NCBI RefSeq assembly: GCF_001028175.1
Contig: NZ_AEJF01000024.1
Span: forward strand, 1-64,000
Source of the DNA: Caballeronia mineralivorans PML1(12)
Lineage (GTDB): Bacteria > Pseudomonadota > Gammaproteobacteria > Burkholderiales > Burkholderiaceae
Length of the DNA stretch: 64,000 bases
Reading direction: 5' to 3'
Shown here: positions 27,962 to 39,592 of the stretch, piece after piece
How positions within the stretch are numbered: position 1 is the stretch's first letter
Layout: each line of letters opens with the position of its first letter
Program-made: the position numbers and the translations under genes
The notes under the pieces: generated by a model
Databases searched by the model: none
Seen by the model: the letters and a program-made list of their open reading frames with translations, nothing else
Told to the model about the DNA's origin: nothing

Positions 27962-28172
27962 ATGTCCTCTTTGTCCTCTTCTCTGCCGGTTACGTTTTCG
28001 CGGCCGCCGCCACTGTTATCCGCTCGCCCAGCCGAAGCAACGGCAGATGCGAACAGTGCCCCGGCTGTCGCGCTGCTCACTGATACCGTGCGTGAGATGC
28101 TCAACGCGAAATCGCGCAACGTCTGTGTCGTCGAAGATCCCGCCGAGATCTCGCTTGCAGGCATCAACCAGG
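27962..28172 (+). pseudogene. pilB: Remnant of pilB (type IV pilus assembly ATPase)
   Basis: From ATG 27962 the frame reads a Ser/Ala-rich start, then APAVALLTDTVREMLNAKS, which resembles the N-terminal PilB segment before the ASDIHFE region. It joins RNVCVVEDPAEISLAGINQ, the conserved PilB/GspE stretch after the Walker A motif. The Walker A itself, the Asp boxes, the Walker B and the whole C-terminal half (over 400 aa) are missing, so the gene was lost by internal deletion. At about 28172-28177 the homology passes into pilC in another frame. Non-functional. The assignment is by eye and a search would settle it. Confidence 0.7.
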
Positions 28173-28176
28173 CGCG

Positions 28177-28410
28177 CTCGGCTACTTTCCACTGCATGTG
28201 GTGCAGCCTATCGCCGTAGCCGAGGAATCCGCTTCGCTCGGCGTGATGCTGCTCGATCTCGCTACACTGGGCGACCGTCAGGTGGACGAACAGACCCGTG
28301 CGTTTGCCAGCCTGTGCGAGCCGGTCGTGATCGTGGTGCTCGGCGCGTTGGTGAGCGGTCTCGTCGTCGCGATGTATCTTCCGATCGTTCAGCTCGGGAA
28401 TGTGGTGTAG
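28177..28410 (+). pseudogene. pilC: Remnant of pilC (type IV pilus inner-membrane platform), C-terminus only
   Basis: In this frame LGYFPLHVVQPIAVAEESASLGVMLL and then EPVVIVVLGALVSGLVVAMY, with the end LPIVQLGNVV, match the last ~75 residues of PilC/GspF, including its final transmembrane helix and natural stop codon. The first ~320 residues are absent. It starts within a few bases of where the PilB homology ends and sits 39 bp before pilD, the normal pilB-pilC-pilD order. One deletion that removed the pilB 3' part and the pilC 5' part would explain the junction. Confidence 0.75.
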
Positions 28411-28449
28411 GTGGTGTAGGATCGCAGCCGAATTCAACCCAGGACAGCC

Positions 28450-29358
28450 ATGCAGCCTTTGTATCAGGCGGAGTTTTCAGGCCGCTATCTCGACGCCCTC
28501 GGTTCCGCGTTCAGCGCTTTGCCGCTCGCGGCGCAGTATGGTTTCGCGATCGTCTTCGGGCTGGTGATCGGCAGCTTTCTGACGGTGGTCGTGCATCGTC
28601 TGCCGATCATGCTCGAACGCGCATGGCAGGCGGAGAACACGGTCGCCCCGCAAGACCACGCCGATCAAGCCACGCCGCCCGCGCGCTACAACCTCGCGGT
28701 GCCGCGCAGTGCGTGCCCGCATTGCGGCCACGTGTTGCGTCCATGGGAAAATATTCCGGTCGTGAGTTATGTTCTGCTACGCGGGCGCTGCGCGAAATGC
28801 AACGCGCATGTCAGCGCACGTTATCCGTTGACGGAACTGGCTACCGCACTGCTCGCCGCCCTGTCGCTGTTCGCGTTCGGAGCCTCGCTGACGGCGCTCG
28901 CAGCTTTCGGCTTATGCGCCACGCTCCTGGCCACGAGCCTGATCGACTTCGATACCCGCTATTTACCCGACACCTTGACCTTGCCGCTGCTGTGGGCTGG
29001 CCTGATCGTCAATCTCGGCGACACTGCATTCGTCCCGCTGCACGAAGCGGTGATCGGCGCGATCGCGGGATATCTGTTTCTCTGGTGCGTGTATTGGCTT
29101 TTCAGGCTCGTGCGCGGCGTGGAAGGCATGGGTTATGGTGATTTCAAACTGCTCGCCGCGCTCGGCGCGTGGCTTGGCTGGCAAGCACTGCCGCAGGTCG
29201 TGCTGCTGTCGGCGATAGCGGGCGCGATCGTTGGACTGGCGGCAACGGTCATCGGCAAGATGCGGTTTGAAGAACCGCTGCCGTTCGGGCCGTTTCTCGC
29301 GGCAGGCGGCGTAATTACGCTATTTTTTGGTACGCCGCTTTACGCGGTGTTCGGTTAA
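28450..29358 (+). CDS. pilD: Prepilin peptidase / N-methyltransferase PilD
   Basis: A 302-aa inner-membrane aspartic protease that cleaves and N-methylates type IV prepilins and type II secretion pseudopilins. The cytoplasmic zinc site is CPHC (Cys89, Cys92) and CAKC (Cys114, Cys117). The catalytic aspartates lie in LIDFDTRYLPD (166/168) and GMGYGDFK (231). Helix pattern and length are normal, so the protein looks intact although pilB and pilC in front of it are destroyed. It may be kept for a type II secretion system elsewhere. CoaE follows after 15 bp, and shared transcription may also explain its retention. Confidence 0.93.
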   Translation: MQPLYQAEFSGRYLDALGSAFSALPLAAQYGFAIVFGLVIGSFLTVVVHRLPIMLERAWQAENTVAPQDHADQATPPARYNLAVPRSACPHCGHVLRPWENIPVVSYVLLRGRCAKCNAHVSARYPLTELATALLAALSLFAFGASLTALAAFGLCATLLATSLIDFDTRYLPDTLTLPLLWAGLIVNLGDTAFVPLHEAVIGAIAGYLFLWCVYWLFRLVRGVEGMGYGDFKLLAALGAWLGWQALPQVVLLSAIAGAIVGLAATVIGKMRFEEPLPFGPFLAAGGVITLFFGTPLYAVFG

Positions 29359-29373
29359 AAAAGGGGCAAAGAG

Positions 29374-29997
29374 ATGTTCAGCATCGGCTTGACCGGCGGG
29401 ATCGGCAGCGGCAAGACCACGGTGGCGGACATGTTCGCGGCGCTGGGCGTGCCGGTCATCGACACTGACCTGATCGCACACCAGATCACCGCGCCGGGCG
29501 GTGTCGCGATGCCTCTGATTGAAAGCACGTTCGGCCCGCAATACGTCGCCCCTGACGGCTCGCTGGACCGCGCGAAAATGCGCACGCGCGTTTTCTCCGA
29601 TAACGCTGCCAAGGCTCAACTCGAATCGATCACGCATCCGCTGATCCGTGCCGAAAGTGAGCGGCAGCGTCATGAAGCACAAGGTGCTTATCACATCGTC
29701 GTGGTGCCGTTGCTGATTGAAGCAGGCGAACGCGCCAGCAAAGTGGAGCGTATTCTCGTGGTCGATTGTCCAGTGGAAACGCAAATCGAACGCGTGATGC
29801 AGCGCAACGGCTTCACCCGTGATCAGGTGCTCGCGATCATCGCGCGTCAGGCCACGCGTGAGGCACGGCTGGCGGCAGCCGACGATGTAGTGCTCAACGA
29901 CTGTGCCGCCACGCTCGACACGCTGCAGCGCGAGGTAAACGCCCTGCACATGCGCTACGTGACGATGGCCTCGCAAGGGAGCAAACCGCGTACCTAG
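29374..29997 (+). CDS. coaE: Dephospho-CoA kinase
   Basis: Phosphorylates the 3'-hydroxyl of dephospho-CoA, the last step of coenzyme A synthesis. The 207-aa P-loop kinase has [11 protein letters not shown] (6-16), the [10 protein letters not shown] motif and [16 protein letters not shown] near residue 150. Start ATG 29374 has AAGGGG upstream. Placed between pilD and zapD, the common proteobacterial order (pilBCD-coaE-zapD-yacG). Confidence 0.95.
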   Translation: MFSIGLTGGIGSGKTTVADMFAALGVPVIDTDLIAHQITAPGGVAMPLIESTFGPQYVAPDGSLDRAKMRTRVFSDNAAKAQLESITHPLIRAESERQRHEAQGAYHIVVVPLLIEAGERASKVERILVVDCPVETQIERVMQRNGFTRDQVLAIIARQATREARLAAADDVVLNDCAATLDTLQREVNALHMRYVTMASQGSKPRT

Positions 29998-30153
29998 CAA
30001 GTGCGTGCAACGCGTTCGAACTCGTCACGAACGGCGCTGAAAATGCGCCTCGGATGCTATTAAACGTGTGGATTTGCCTGGGGTTTGATGCGGCATTAGA
30101 ATGTCCTCACTTTCTGCCATCGAACCCATCGACCAACGCCGAGGCGAGCGCGC

Positions 30154-30909
30154 TTGATCCTTTACGAGTACCCCTTCAACGAGCGAATCCGAACGCTGCT
30201 GCGCCTCGAAGACCTTTTCGAGCGCTTCACCTTCTTTCTGACTCAAGAAGACCCGCGCGAACATCACGCTGCACTGACTACGTTGTTCGAGATCGCCGAA
30301 GTCGCGGGCCGCACGGATCTGAAAGCGGATCTGATGAAGGAGCTGGAGCGGCAACGCCAGACGCTCGCGCCGTTCCGGGGCAATCCCGGTATCGAGCAGG
30401 ATGCGCTGGAGTCGGTGCTGGGCGAGATCGAGCAGACGCTGGCCGGGCTTGGACAGATGCAGGGCAAGACAGGCCAGCATCTCGCCGATAACGAATGGCT
30501 CGCGAGCATTCGCAGCCGTACGATCATCCCGGGTGGAACCTGCCGCTTTGATCTACCGTCGTACTTCGCATGGCAACAAAATCCAGCCGAGGAGCGTCGC
30601 GGAGACATCGCGAAATGGGTCACGCCCATGCTGCCGCTACGCGACGCCGCCACTATCGTGTTGCGTCTCGCACGCGAATCGGGACAGGCATCCAAGGTGA
30701 TGGCAATGCAAGGCAGCTATCAGCAGATGCTTTCAGGTCGAATTTATCAATTGATGCAGGTGCGGGTACCGTCGGACACGCGCCTGATTCCTGAAGCGAG
30801 CGCGAACAAGTACATGCTGTGGGTCCGCTTCACGGTGCAGGACGGCGATCTGAGGCCACGCGCCGTGGACGCTGACATCCCGTTCCACCTGACGCTGTGC
30901 AGTCTTTAA
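30154..30909 (+). CDS. zapD: Cell division protein ZapD
   Basis: Cytoplasmic FtsZ-binding protein that bundles FtsZ protofilaments and stabilises the Z ring. The 251-aa product matches ZapD (YacF) from its first residues ([21 protein letters not shown]) through [23 protein letters not shown] and the C-terminal beta region ending [13 protein letters not shown]. The start is TTG 30154; no other codon gives the conserved N-terminus. Upstream AGGCGAG may serve as ribosome-binding site. It lies between coaE and yacG, as in E. coli. Confidence 0.92.
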   Translation: MILYEYPFNERIRTLLRLEDLFERFTFFLTQEDPREHHAALTTLFEIAEVAGRTDLKADLMKELERQRQTLAPFRGNPGIEQDALESVLGEIEQTLAGLGQMQGKTGQHLADNEWLASIRSRTIIPGGTCRFDLPSYFAWQQNPAEERRGDIAKWVTPMLPLRDAATIVLRLARESGQASKVMAMQGSYQQMLSGRIYQLMQVRVPSDTRLIPEASANKYMLWVRFTVQDGDLRPRAVDADIPFHLTLCSL

Positions 30910-30966
30910 GTTGGGCTTAAAAACCCCATTTACTGAAGAGAACCTCTCTGGAATCCGCTCTGCCGA

Positions 30967-31158
30967 ATGACTACCATCGTTAAATGCCCGACCTGCGAGA
31001 AGGACGTCCGCTGGGTTCCCGAAAGCCGCTTTCGTCCGTTTTGTTCAGACCGTTGCAAGCAGATTGATCTCGGCGCTTGGGCAGCCGAAAAATATAAGAT
31101 CGGCGGTAGTCCGTTGGACACACCGCCCGATGAAGATTCCCATAGCGACCTGAACTAG
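30967..31158 (+). CDS. yacG: DNA gyrase inhibitor YacG
   Basis: A 63-aa zinc-finger protein with CPTC (Cys7, Cys10) and CSDRC (Cys26, Cys30), the four ligands of the YacG family, followed by the conserved [13 protein letters not shown] and an acidic tail. E. coli YacG binds GyrB and blocks DNA binding by gyrase. It ends the pilD-coaE-zapD-yacG plus-strand group; its stop is two bases from that of the convergent mutT gene. Confidence 0.93.
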   Translation: MTTIVKCPTCEKDVRWVPESRFRPFCSDRCKQIDLGAWAAEKYKIGGSPLDTPPDEDSHSDLN

Positions 31159-31160
31159 AA

Positions 31161-31613
31161 CTAGCCCTGCGGCCTCAAACCGCTTGCCGCCTGCAGCCAC
31201 TCCAGCACCGGAATGGCTGCGGGCAGCAAGGGCGCGACATCGGCGGGAAGATGCTGCCAGGCCAAGGCCTGACCTTCGCGGCCGACCGGATCGCCGTTCC
31301 ACGCCGTCACCTTGCAAAAGAAGAGCCGCACGTAAGCATGCGGGTAATCGTGCTCGAGCGTCCGCCAGCGCTCGCAGGCGGTCACATCAATGCCCAACTC
31401 CTCGTGCAATTCCCGCGCAAGTGCTGCTTCAACGCCTTCCCCCGCTTCTAGCTTGCCGCCCGGGAATTCCCAGTAACCTTCATACGGTTTGCCTTGCGGG
31501 CGCTGCGCCAGCAGATAACGGCCGTCTGGCTGCACAAGCACGCCAACGGCCACTTCGGTCACCTTGCGTCCGTCGGGTGCGGTGTTTAACGAACTCGCGG
31601 GCGACGTCGTCAT
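31161..31613 (-). CDS. mutT: 8-oxo-dGTP diphosphatase (MutT-like Nudix hydrolase)
   Basis: A 150-aa Nudix protein expected to cleanse the nucleotide pool of 8-oxo-dGTP. The Nudix box GGKLEAGEG... to ...ELHEELGI spans residues 52-75, and the preceding AQRPQGKPYEGYWEFPGG is MutT-like. The start overlaps the stop of the upstream ATPase gene by 4 bases (ATGA). The position downstream of secA-argJ is the beta-proteobacterial counterpart of the E. coli secA-mutT pair. Confidence 0.9.
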   Translation of the reverse strand: MTTSPASSLNTAPDGRKVTEVAVGVLVQPDGRYLLAQRPQGKPYEGYWEFPGGKLEAGEGVEAALARELHEELGIDVTACERWRTLEHDYPHAYVRLFFCKVTAWNGDPVGREGQALAWQHLPADVAPLLPAAIPVLEWLQAASGLRPQG

Positions 31614-32473
31614 GCTTTGCGGCCCGACCAGTCACGGGCGAATTGCCACGCCACCCGTCCCGAGCGCGAGCCGCGCTCCAGCGCCCACACGAGCGCATCG
31701 CCCCGAGCACCGGCAATCTCTTCTGCCTCACAGCCGAAATGCTTCAGCCAGTGTCCGACGATCGTCAGGTAATCGTCCTGTTTGAACGGGTAAAAGCTCA
31801 CCCACAAGCCGAATCGCTCGGACAGCGAGATCTTTTCTTCAACCACTTCGCCGGGATGAATTTCGCCGTCTGACGTGTGTTTGTAGGTCTCGTTGTCGCT
31901 CATGTATTCGGGCAACAAATGGCGCCGGTTCGACGTTGCGTAGATCAGCACGTTGTCCGATTGCGCGCAGATCGAGCCGTCCAGCGCCACTTTCAGCGCC
32001 TTGTAGCCCGACTCGCCTTCTTCGAACGAGAGGTCATCGCAGAAAACGATGAACCGTTCCGGGCGCGAGGAGATCAGATCGACGATATCGCCGAGATCGT
32101 GCAGATCGTCCTTGTCGACTTCGATCAGGCGCAGCCCTTCTGCGGCGTAAGCGTTCAGGCACGCCTTGATCAGCGAGGACTTGCCCGTGCCGCGTGCGCC
32201 CGTGAGCAGCACGTTGTTCGCCGGTGACTTGCGCACGAACTGCCGCGTGTTCTGCTCGATCAGCCCCTTCTGGCGCTCGATGTTGCAGAGATCGTCGAGC
32301 GTGAGCGGCGACAAATTCGGCACGGGTTGCAGAAAACCGCGTCCCTGGCGCTTGCGCCAGCGAAACGCCATCGCACTGTTCCAGTCGATTTCGGGCGGAG
32401 CCGGCGGCAACATCCCTTCTACGCGCGCCAGGACGGCTTCGGCGCGCGTCAAAAATTGTTCGAGTTTATCCAT
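31610..32473 (-). CDS. DUF815 family AAA-type ATPase
   Basis: A 287-aa cytoplasmic P-loop ATPase. Walker A is GARGTGKSS (92-100), Walker B is FIVFCDDLSFEE (141-152), and ATSNRRHLLPEYM is the sensor-1 region, with SLSERFGLWVSF after it. This pattern fits the DUF815/PF05673 family of uncharacterised ATP-binding proteins. Start ATG 32473 (MDKLEQFLTRAEAVLARVEG) is preferred over the longer open frame, which would run into argJ. It sits between argJ and mutT, an order conserved in Burkholderiales. No function is established. Confidence 0.87.
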   Translation of the reverse strand: MDKLEQFLTRAEAVLARVEGMLPPAPPEIDWNSAMAFRWRKRQGRGFLQPVPNLSPLTLDDLCNIERQKGLIEQNTRQFVRKSPANNVLLTGARGTGKSSLIKACLNAYAAEGLRLIEVDKDDLHDLGDIVDLISSRPERFIVFCDDLSFEEGESGYKALKVALDGSICAQSDNVLIYATSNRRHLLPEYMSDNETYKHTSDGEIHPGEVVEEKISLSERFGLWVSFYPFKQDDYLTIVGHWLKHFGCEAEEIAGARGDALVWALERGSRSGRVAWQFARDWSGRKA

Positions 32474-32487
32474 GGGAAATGAGTGGT

Positions 32488-33729
32488 TCAGGACCGGTAA
32501 TCGGCGTTGATGCTGACGTAATCGTGCGAGAGGTCGCACGTCCAGATGGTGGCATCAGCCTGGCCACGGCCGAGCAAGACGCGGATCGTGATCTCACTTT
32601 TCTTCATCACGCGCTGGCCGTCTTCCTCGCGATACTCAGGATTGCGGCCACCGTTTTTCGCGACCAGGACGTCGTCGAGATACAAGTCGATCTTGTTCAC
32701 ATCGAGATCGGCCACGCCTGCATAACCGATGGCGGCAAGAATCCGGCCCAGGTTGGGATCGGAAGCGTAGAACGCGGTTTTGACCAACGGCGAATGGCCG
32801 ATCGCGTACGCAATCAGGCGGCATTCGGCTTCGCTCGTGCCGCCTTCCACCGTGACCGTCATGAACTTGGTTGCGCCTTCACCGTCGCGCACGATCAGTT
32901 GCGCCAACTCTTGCGCCACCGATGTCACGGCATCGCGCAAAGCGAAATAGGCGGGAGAATCGGTCGAAGCGATCAAAGGCAGCGTCGACTTGCCCGAAGC
33001 AATCACGATAAACGAATCATTCGTCGAGGTATCGCCGTCGATGGTGATGCAGTTGAACGAGCGATCCGCCACATGCTTGATCAGCGTATCGAGCACCGGT
33101 TGCGTGAGCGCGGCGTCGCAGGCGAGAAAACCGAGCATGGTCGCCATGTTCGGCCGGATCATGCCGGCACCCTTGCTGACACCCGATAGCGTGATCGTGT
33201 GGCCATCGATCTGAACCCGACGCGATGCGGCTTTCGGCAGCGTATCGGTGGTCATGATGGTTTGTGCGGCTTCGAACCAGTGAGCTGGTTTTTGATTCGC
33301 CAGCGCCGTGGGCAACCCGGCTTTCAAACGGTCGACGGGCAGCGGTTCGAGAATCACGCCCGTGGAAAACGGCAGGATCTGCGTGGCATCGAGCTCGAGA
33401 AGCCCCGCCAGCGCCACACAGGTTTCGCGCGTATGCGCCATGCCCGGCTCGCCGGTTCCCGCATTGGCGTTGCCCGTATTCACCACCAGCGCACGAATGC
33501 CCTTGGCGCCGGCGCGCACCGCGTCCAGATGCTCACGACACACCGTGACGGGCGCCGCGCAGAAGCGGTTCTGCGTGAACACACCTGCGACCGTCGCGCC
33601 TTCTTCGATCTGTATGACGAGCACATCCTTGCGATTCGGTTTTCGAATGTTCGCCTCCGCCCAGCCTAGCGTGACGCCGGCGACGGGATGCAGGTTGGCG
33701 GGATCGATCGAGGGGAAATTGACGGCCAT
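32488..33729 (-). CDS. argJ: Bifunctional ornithine acetyltransferase / N-acetylglutamate synthase
   Basis: Transfers acetyl from N-acetylornithine to glutamate, recycling the acetyl group in arginine synthesis, and may also make N-acetylglutamate from acetyl-CoA. The 413-aa precursor self-cleaves at the conserved Ala-Thr bond in [10 protein letters not shown] (Thr197 becomes the nucleophile). NTGNANAGTG and TNDSFI are family motifs. Start ATG 33729 (MAVNFPSID) is chosen; the frame upstream is open but not conserved. Whether it is mono- or bifunctional cannot be told from sequence. The 198-bp gap to secA shows nothing clear. Confidence 0.95.
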   Translation of the reverse strand: MAVNFPSIDPANLHPVAGVTLGWAEANIRKPNRKDVLVIQIEEGATVAGVFTQNRFCAAPVTVCREHLDAVRAGAKGIRALVVNTGNANAGTGEPGMAHTRETCVALAGLLELDATQILPFSTGVILEPLPVDRLKAGLPTALANQKPAHWFEAAQTIMTTDTLPKAASRRVQIDGHTITLSGVSKGAGMIRPNMATMLGFLACDAALTQPVLDTLIKHVADRSFNCITIDGDTSTNDSFIVIASGKSTLPLIASTDSPAYFALRDAVTSVAQELAQLIVRDGEGATKFMTVTVEGGTSEAECRLIAYAIGHSPLVKTAFYASDPNLGRILAAIGYAGVADLDVNKIDLYLDDVLVAKNGGRNPEYREEDGQRVMKKSEITIRVLLGRGQADATIWTCDLSHDYVSINADYRS

Positions 33730-33927
33730 GTTCGCGACTCGCTGAAAGTGGCGAGTGCCGGTGCGCGAGACGCGAGCCGGCACGAAGATGAATAAAACGG
33801 CGCCTGACTTGTTGAAAAGACCGACGCCCGGGAAAAACGAAACCAACCTGCCAAAGACAAACGACGCATCGCTGCGTCGCCTGTCTCCACTGCTGCTTGT
33901 TACTCGCTACGGCTCTTCAAGCGCCGA

Positions 33928-36738
<2,811 letters not shown>

Positions 36739-36999
36739 CGGATCAGTGTCTGCGTCGCGGTATCGGCTTAGAGCACGCTGGATGCGTCCCAGTTCGGGGA
36801 ACCTCGGCGGCTTAAGTCCATGGGTGAAATCGAATCGGGGATTTTAGCACGCGCCCCCGCTGGAGCTTGCGCGCACATCGTTTGTGGTACAGCGGCCGGA
36901 CGACAAGCCAAACACCCTTCAAAGCGAAAGGCGCCGTGCCATGTCGGGGGGCTAGAGCGTTACAATCGACGCGTCGCCGCCAGCCCCACAGATTGAAAA

Positions 37000-37491
37000 A
37001 TGAGCCGATTTCCGCCGAATTCAAGGCCTCCGCCACGCTTCGATCCGCGCAAGCCACAGGCGCTCTCGGACGTGCTCGGGCGCACGAGCGAGTTTCTCGC
37101 ACTGCGCGCGGGCGTGGAGCAAGTGACGGCGCTACAACGCGACCTGATCGCGCTGCTGCCCGATTATCTTGGATCGAACGTGGAACCGGGTTTCATTAAA
37201 GACGGCGTGTTGGCACTTTTTGCCGGACATAACGCGCTCGCCGCCCGCCTTCGGCACATCGAACCGCGTCTTCTAGCCGATCTGCAGCAGCGCGGCTGGG
37301 CAGTTAATGCGCTGAAGATTCGCGTGCGGCCTCAAGCAATGAAAGATGTCGTGCCGCCGAAACAAGCGCGTATGTCGGCTGCCGGAGCGGATGCCCTGCA
37401 AACGCTCGCCGAGACGCTCGAACCGTCGCCACTTCAGGAAGCGCTCGCGAAAATGGCTGCGCGTCATCACGCGAAAACACAAAAAAAATGA
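37000..37491 (+). CDS. DUF721 (DciA-like) domain protein
   Basis: A 163-aa basic cytoplasmic protein. The segment about 20-110 (LSDVLGRTSEFLALRAGVEQ ... LALFAGHNALAARLRHIEPRLLADL) matches the DUF721/DciA domain, whose best-known member loads the replicative helicase DnaB in bacteria lacking DnaC. The C-terminal part is low-complexity and Ala/Lys-rich. It is divergent from secA and convergent with lpxC, the standard position in proteobacteria. Helicase-loader function here is inference from the family. Confidence 0.8.
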   Translation: MSRFPPNSRPPPRFDPRKPQALSDVLGRTSEFLALRAGVEQVTALQRDLIALLPDYLGSNVEPGFIKDGVLALFAGHNALAARLRHIEPRLLADLQQRGWAVNALKIRVRPQAMKDVVPPKQARMSAAGADALQTLAETLEPSPLQEALAKMAARHHAKTQKK

Positions 37492-37515
37492 GCGGCGCTC
37501 GAAAGCGGCCGCTCA
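37489..37515 (+). terminator. Hairpin between DUF721 gene and lpxC
   Basis: TGAGCGGC (37489-37496, including the stop codon) pairs with GCCGCTCA (37508-37515). No U tract follows on the plus strand, but A8 precedes it, giving U8 on the minus strand, so it may mainly terminate lpxC. Confidence 0.5.
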
Positions 37516-37540
37516 TCTTCATTCTGACTTGCTAAATACT

Positions 37541-38458
37541 TTATGCGAACGCCGTTTGGGTGTCGAAAGCGAAACCGCGCGGCGCAGCTTGTTTATCCTC
37601 GAACGTCACGATTTCATACGCGTCTTCGTGCGCCAGTAATTCACGCAGCAACATATTATTCATTGCGTGGCCGCCTTTATAAGCGGCATACGACGCCAGC
37701 AACGGATGACCGACCACGTACAGGTCGCCGATCGCGTCCAGCATCTTGTGCTTCACAAACTCGTCTTCATAACGCAAACCGTCGTTATTCAGGATCCGGT
37801 ATTCGTCCAGCACGATGGCGTTATCCATGCTGCCGCCACGCGCCAATCCGAGTTCACGCATCATTTCCACTTCGTGCGCAAAACCGAACGTCCGTGCCCG
37901 GGCAATATCCCGAACATAGGATGTATTCGCAAAATCCACTTCAAGCGCCTGACCGGTTTTATCGACAGCCGGATGGCGGAAATCAATGGTGAACTTCAGT
38001 TTGAAGCCGAAATACGGATCGAGACGTGCGAATTTATCGCCGTCGCGGATTTCAACCGGCTTCGTCACCTTGATGAATTTCTTGGCCGCGTTCTGCTCTT
38101 CAATACCCGCCGATTGAATCAGAAACACGAAAGAAGCAGCGCTGCCGTCCATAATCGGGATTTCTTCAGCCGTGACATCAACATACAGATTGTCGATACC
38201 CAGCCCCGCGCACGCCGACATCAAATGCTCGATGGTCGACACGCGCGCGCCGTCCTTCTGCAACACCGAAGCCAAGCGCGTGTCGCCGATAGCCAAAGCC
38301 GACGCGGGGATGTCCACCGGCTCGGGCAGGTCGATACGCGCAAAGACAATCCCGGTGTTGGCCGGTGCGGGCCGAAGCGTCAATTCCACCTTACGGCCGG
38401 AATGCAGGCCGATCCCGACGGTTTTGACGATGGTTTTAATGGTTCGCTGCTTCAACAT
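37541..38458 (-). CDS. lpxC: UDP-3-O-acyl-N-acetylglucosamine deacetylase
   Basis: Zinc enzyme for the first committed step of lipid A synthesis. The 305-aa product starts [21 protein letters not shown]. The zinc ligands are His78 in STIEHLMSA, and His237 and Asp241 in [11 protein letters not shown]; the general acid His264 is in KGGHAMNN. It follows the dcw cluster on the same strand, as in E. coli, but with a peroxiredoxin gene between it and ftsZ. A 366-bp leader with its own promoter-like box precedes it. Confidence 0.97.
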   Translation of the reverse strand: MLKQRTIKTIVKTVGIGLHSGRKVELTLRPAPANTGIVFARIDLPEPVDIPASALAIGDTRLASVLQKDGARVSTIEHLMSACAGLGIDNLYVDVTAEEIPIMDGSAASFVFLIQSAGIEEQNAAKKFIKVTKPVEIRDGDKFARLDPYFGFKLKFTIDFRHPAVDKTGQALEVDFANTSYVRDIARARTFGFAHEVEMMRELGLARGGSMDNAIVLDEYRILNNDGLRYEDEFVKHKMLDAIGDLYVVGHPLLASYAAYKGGHAMNNMLLRELLAHEDAYEIVTFEDKQAAPRGFAFDTQTAFA

Positions 38459-38824
38459 GATTTTTTTCGCTTCGATTGTGACTCTCGATTGAGAGAATCA
38501 ATCGTGAATTTGTATTCAATAGCGCGGAGTATACTCTAATCACCTCGCGTCGTCCCAGACGGAACATTGCAACTTGTTTCCCGAAGTTACCGTGTAAGTT
38601 CGGCACGCAAAACGCACGTCTACGCGCGCGCAAGGAGGGTCGGGCCGATGACCGGAATGGAGGCATTCCCGGACATCGGCGCCGTATTACGGCTTTGTTG
38701 CGGCTTTGTTGCGGCGTGTTTCAAGCGGCGGCACAAACGTCATCTTTTGTAGCACGAATGCAACACAATGGCCGTGCTGTCGACCTGAAACCGGCCCAAC
38801 ATCAGTTCAACATCGCTTGAACCA
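38459..38824 (-). promoter_or_regulatory. lpxC leader with promoter-like box and hairpin (366-bp gap)
   Basis: This gene-free stretch separates lpxC from the peroxiredoxin gene. On the minus strand TATACT (38528-38533) is a good -10, with a poor -35 (GGGACG). Between it and lpxC lies a hairpin: CGATTG (38473-38478) with CAATCG (38499-38504) outside, and CTCTC (38482-38486) with GAGAG (38491-38495) inside. The distal part (38560-38824) has two tandem TTGCGGCTTTG-like copies near 38690-38715 and nothing else recognisable. Confidence 0.5.
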
Positions 38825-39328
38825 TCAGCCCAACGTCGCCAGTACGCTCTCAGCGCTGCTGACTTCAAACTTGCCGGGTGCTTCGAGGTTCAGCGCCTTG
38901 ACCACGCCGTCCTCGACCACCATCGCGTAACGCTGGGAGCGAATTCCCATGCCACGCTCCGACAAATCCTGCTCCAGGCCGAGTGCTCGGGTAAAACGTG
39001 CGCTGCCGTCGGCGATCATCTTCACCTTGCCCGAGGTTTGAAGATCGCGTCCCCACGCGTTCATGACGAACGCGTCGTTGACGGAGACACACCAGATTTC
39101 ATCGATACCCGCAGCCGCGAACTTCTCCGCGTTCTCGACAAAACCCGGCACGTGCCTGGCGGAACAGGTGGGCGTGAACGCGCCGGGCAATCCGAAGATC
39201 ACCACGCGCTTGCCCGCCGTCCGCTCGCGCGCCGAGAAACCGTTCGGTCCCACGGCGCAACCCTCCGACGCCACCTCGATAAATTCGAAGAGACGTTCGT
39301 CGGGCAGCGTTTCACCAGTCTTGATCAT
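38825..39328 (-). CDS. Peroxiredoxin of the Prx5/AhpE-like (1-Cys/atypical) group
   Basis: A 167-aa thiol peroxidase. The catalytic motif PGAFTPTC has the peroxidatic Cys55, followed by HVPGF, typical of the Prx5 (AhpC/TSA, redoxin) group. Cys24 and Cys80 (IWCVSVND) also occur, but a resolving role is not certain. The end DLSERGMGIRSQRYAMVVEDG fits the family. ATG 39328 (MIKTGETLPDERLFEF) was chosen; the frame is open to 39361. It lies between ftsZ and lpxC on the same strand, an arrangement seen in Burkholderia. Reductant (glutathione or glutaredoxin) unknown. Confidence 0.9.
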   Translation of the reverse strand: MIKTGETLPDERLFEFIEVASEGCAVGPNGFSARERTAGKRVVIFGLPGAFTPTCSARHVPGFVENAEKFAAAGIDEIWCVSVNDAFVMNAWGRDLQTSGKVKMIADGSARFTRALGLEQDLSERGMGIRSQRYAMVVEDGVVKALNLEAPGKFEVSSAESVLATLG

Positions 39329-39592
39329 GGATCGGCCTTTCACTGAGTCAGTGCTGGTCACGCCAGCGATCTACAACTTTGATTCTTCACACGTACACGC
39401 AACGCCGTTGTTCCGTCACCGATTTACGTTTCGATCTCATCCCAATATAGACGACGATGAACGCAATCGAGGCGCTCAGTCAGCCACAGTCCAGCATCTG
39501 GAAGACGCGGCCTGATAACGAAACAGAACAACCATCGCCTGAGATTTTTACCAACGGGCGCTTAAATCAAGCAGCCGCCCCGGCAAAATTCA

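Noticed and set aside
27589..28437. Reverse-strand 282-codon frame over the pil remnant region
   Set aside because: It reads antisense through the recognisable PilB and PilC pieces and has no family features.
38567..38752. 61-codon frame between lpxC and the peroxiredoxin gene
   Set aside because: No ribosome-binding site, Arg/Cys-rich random-looking product.
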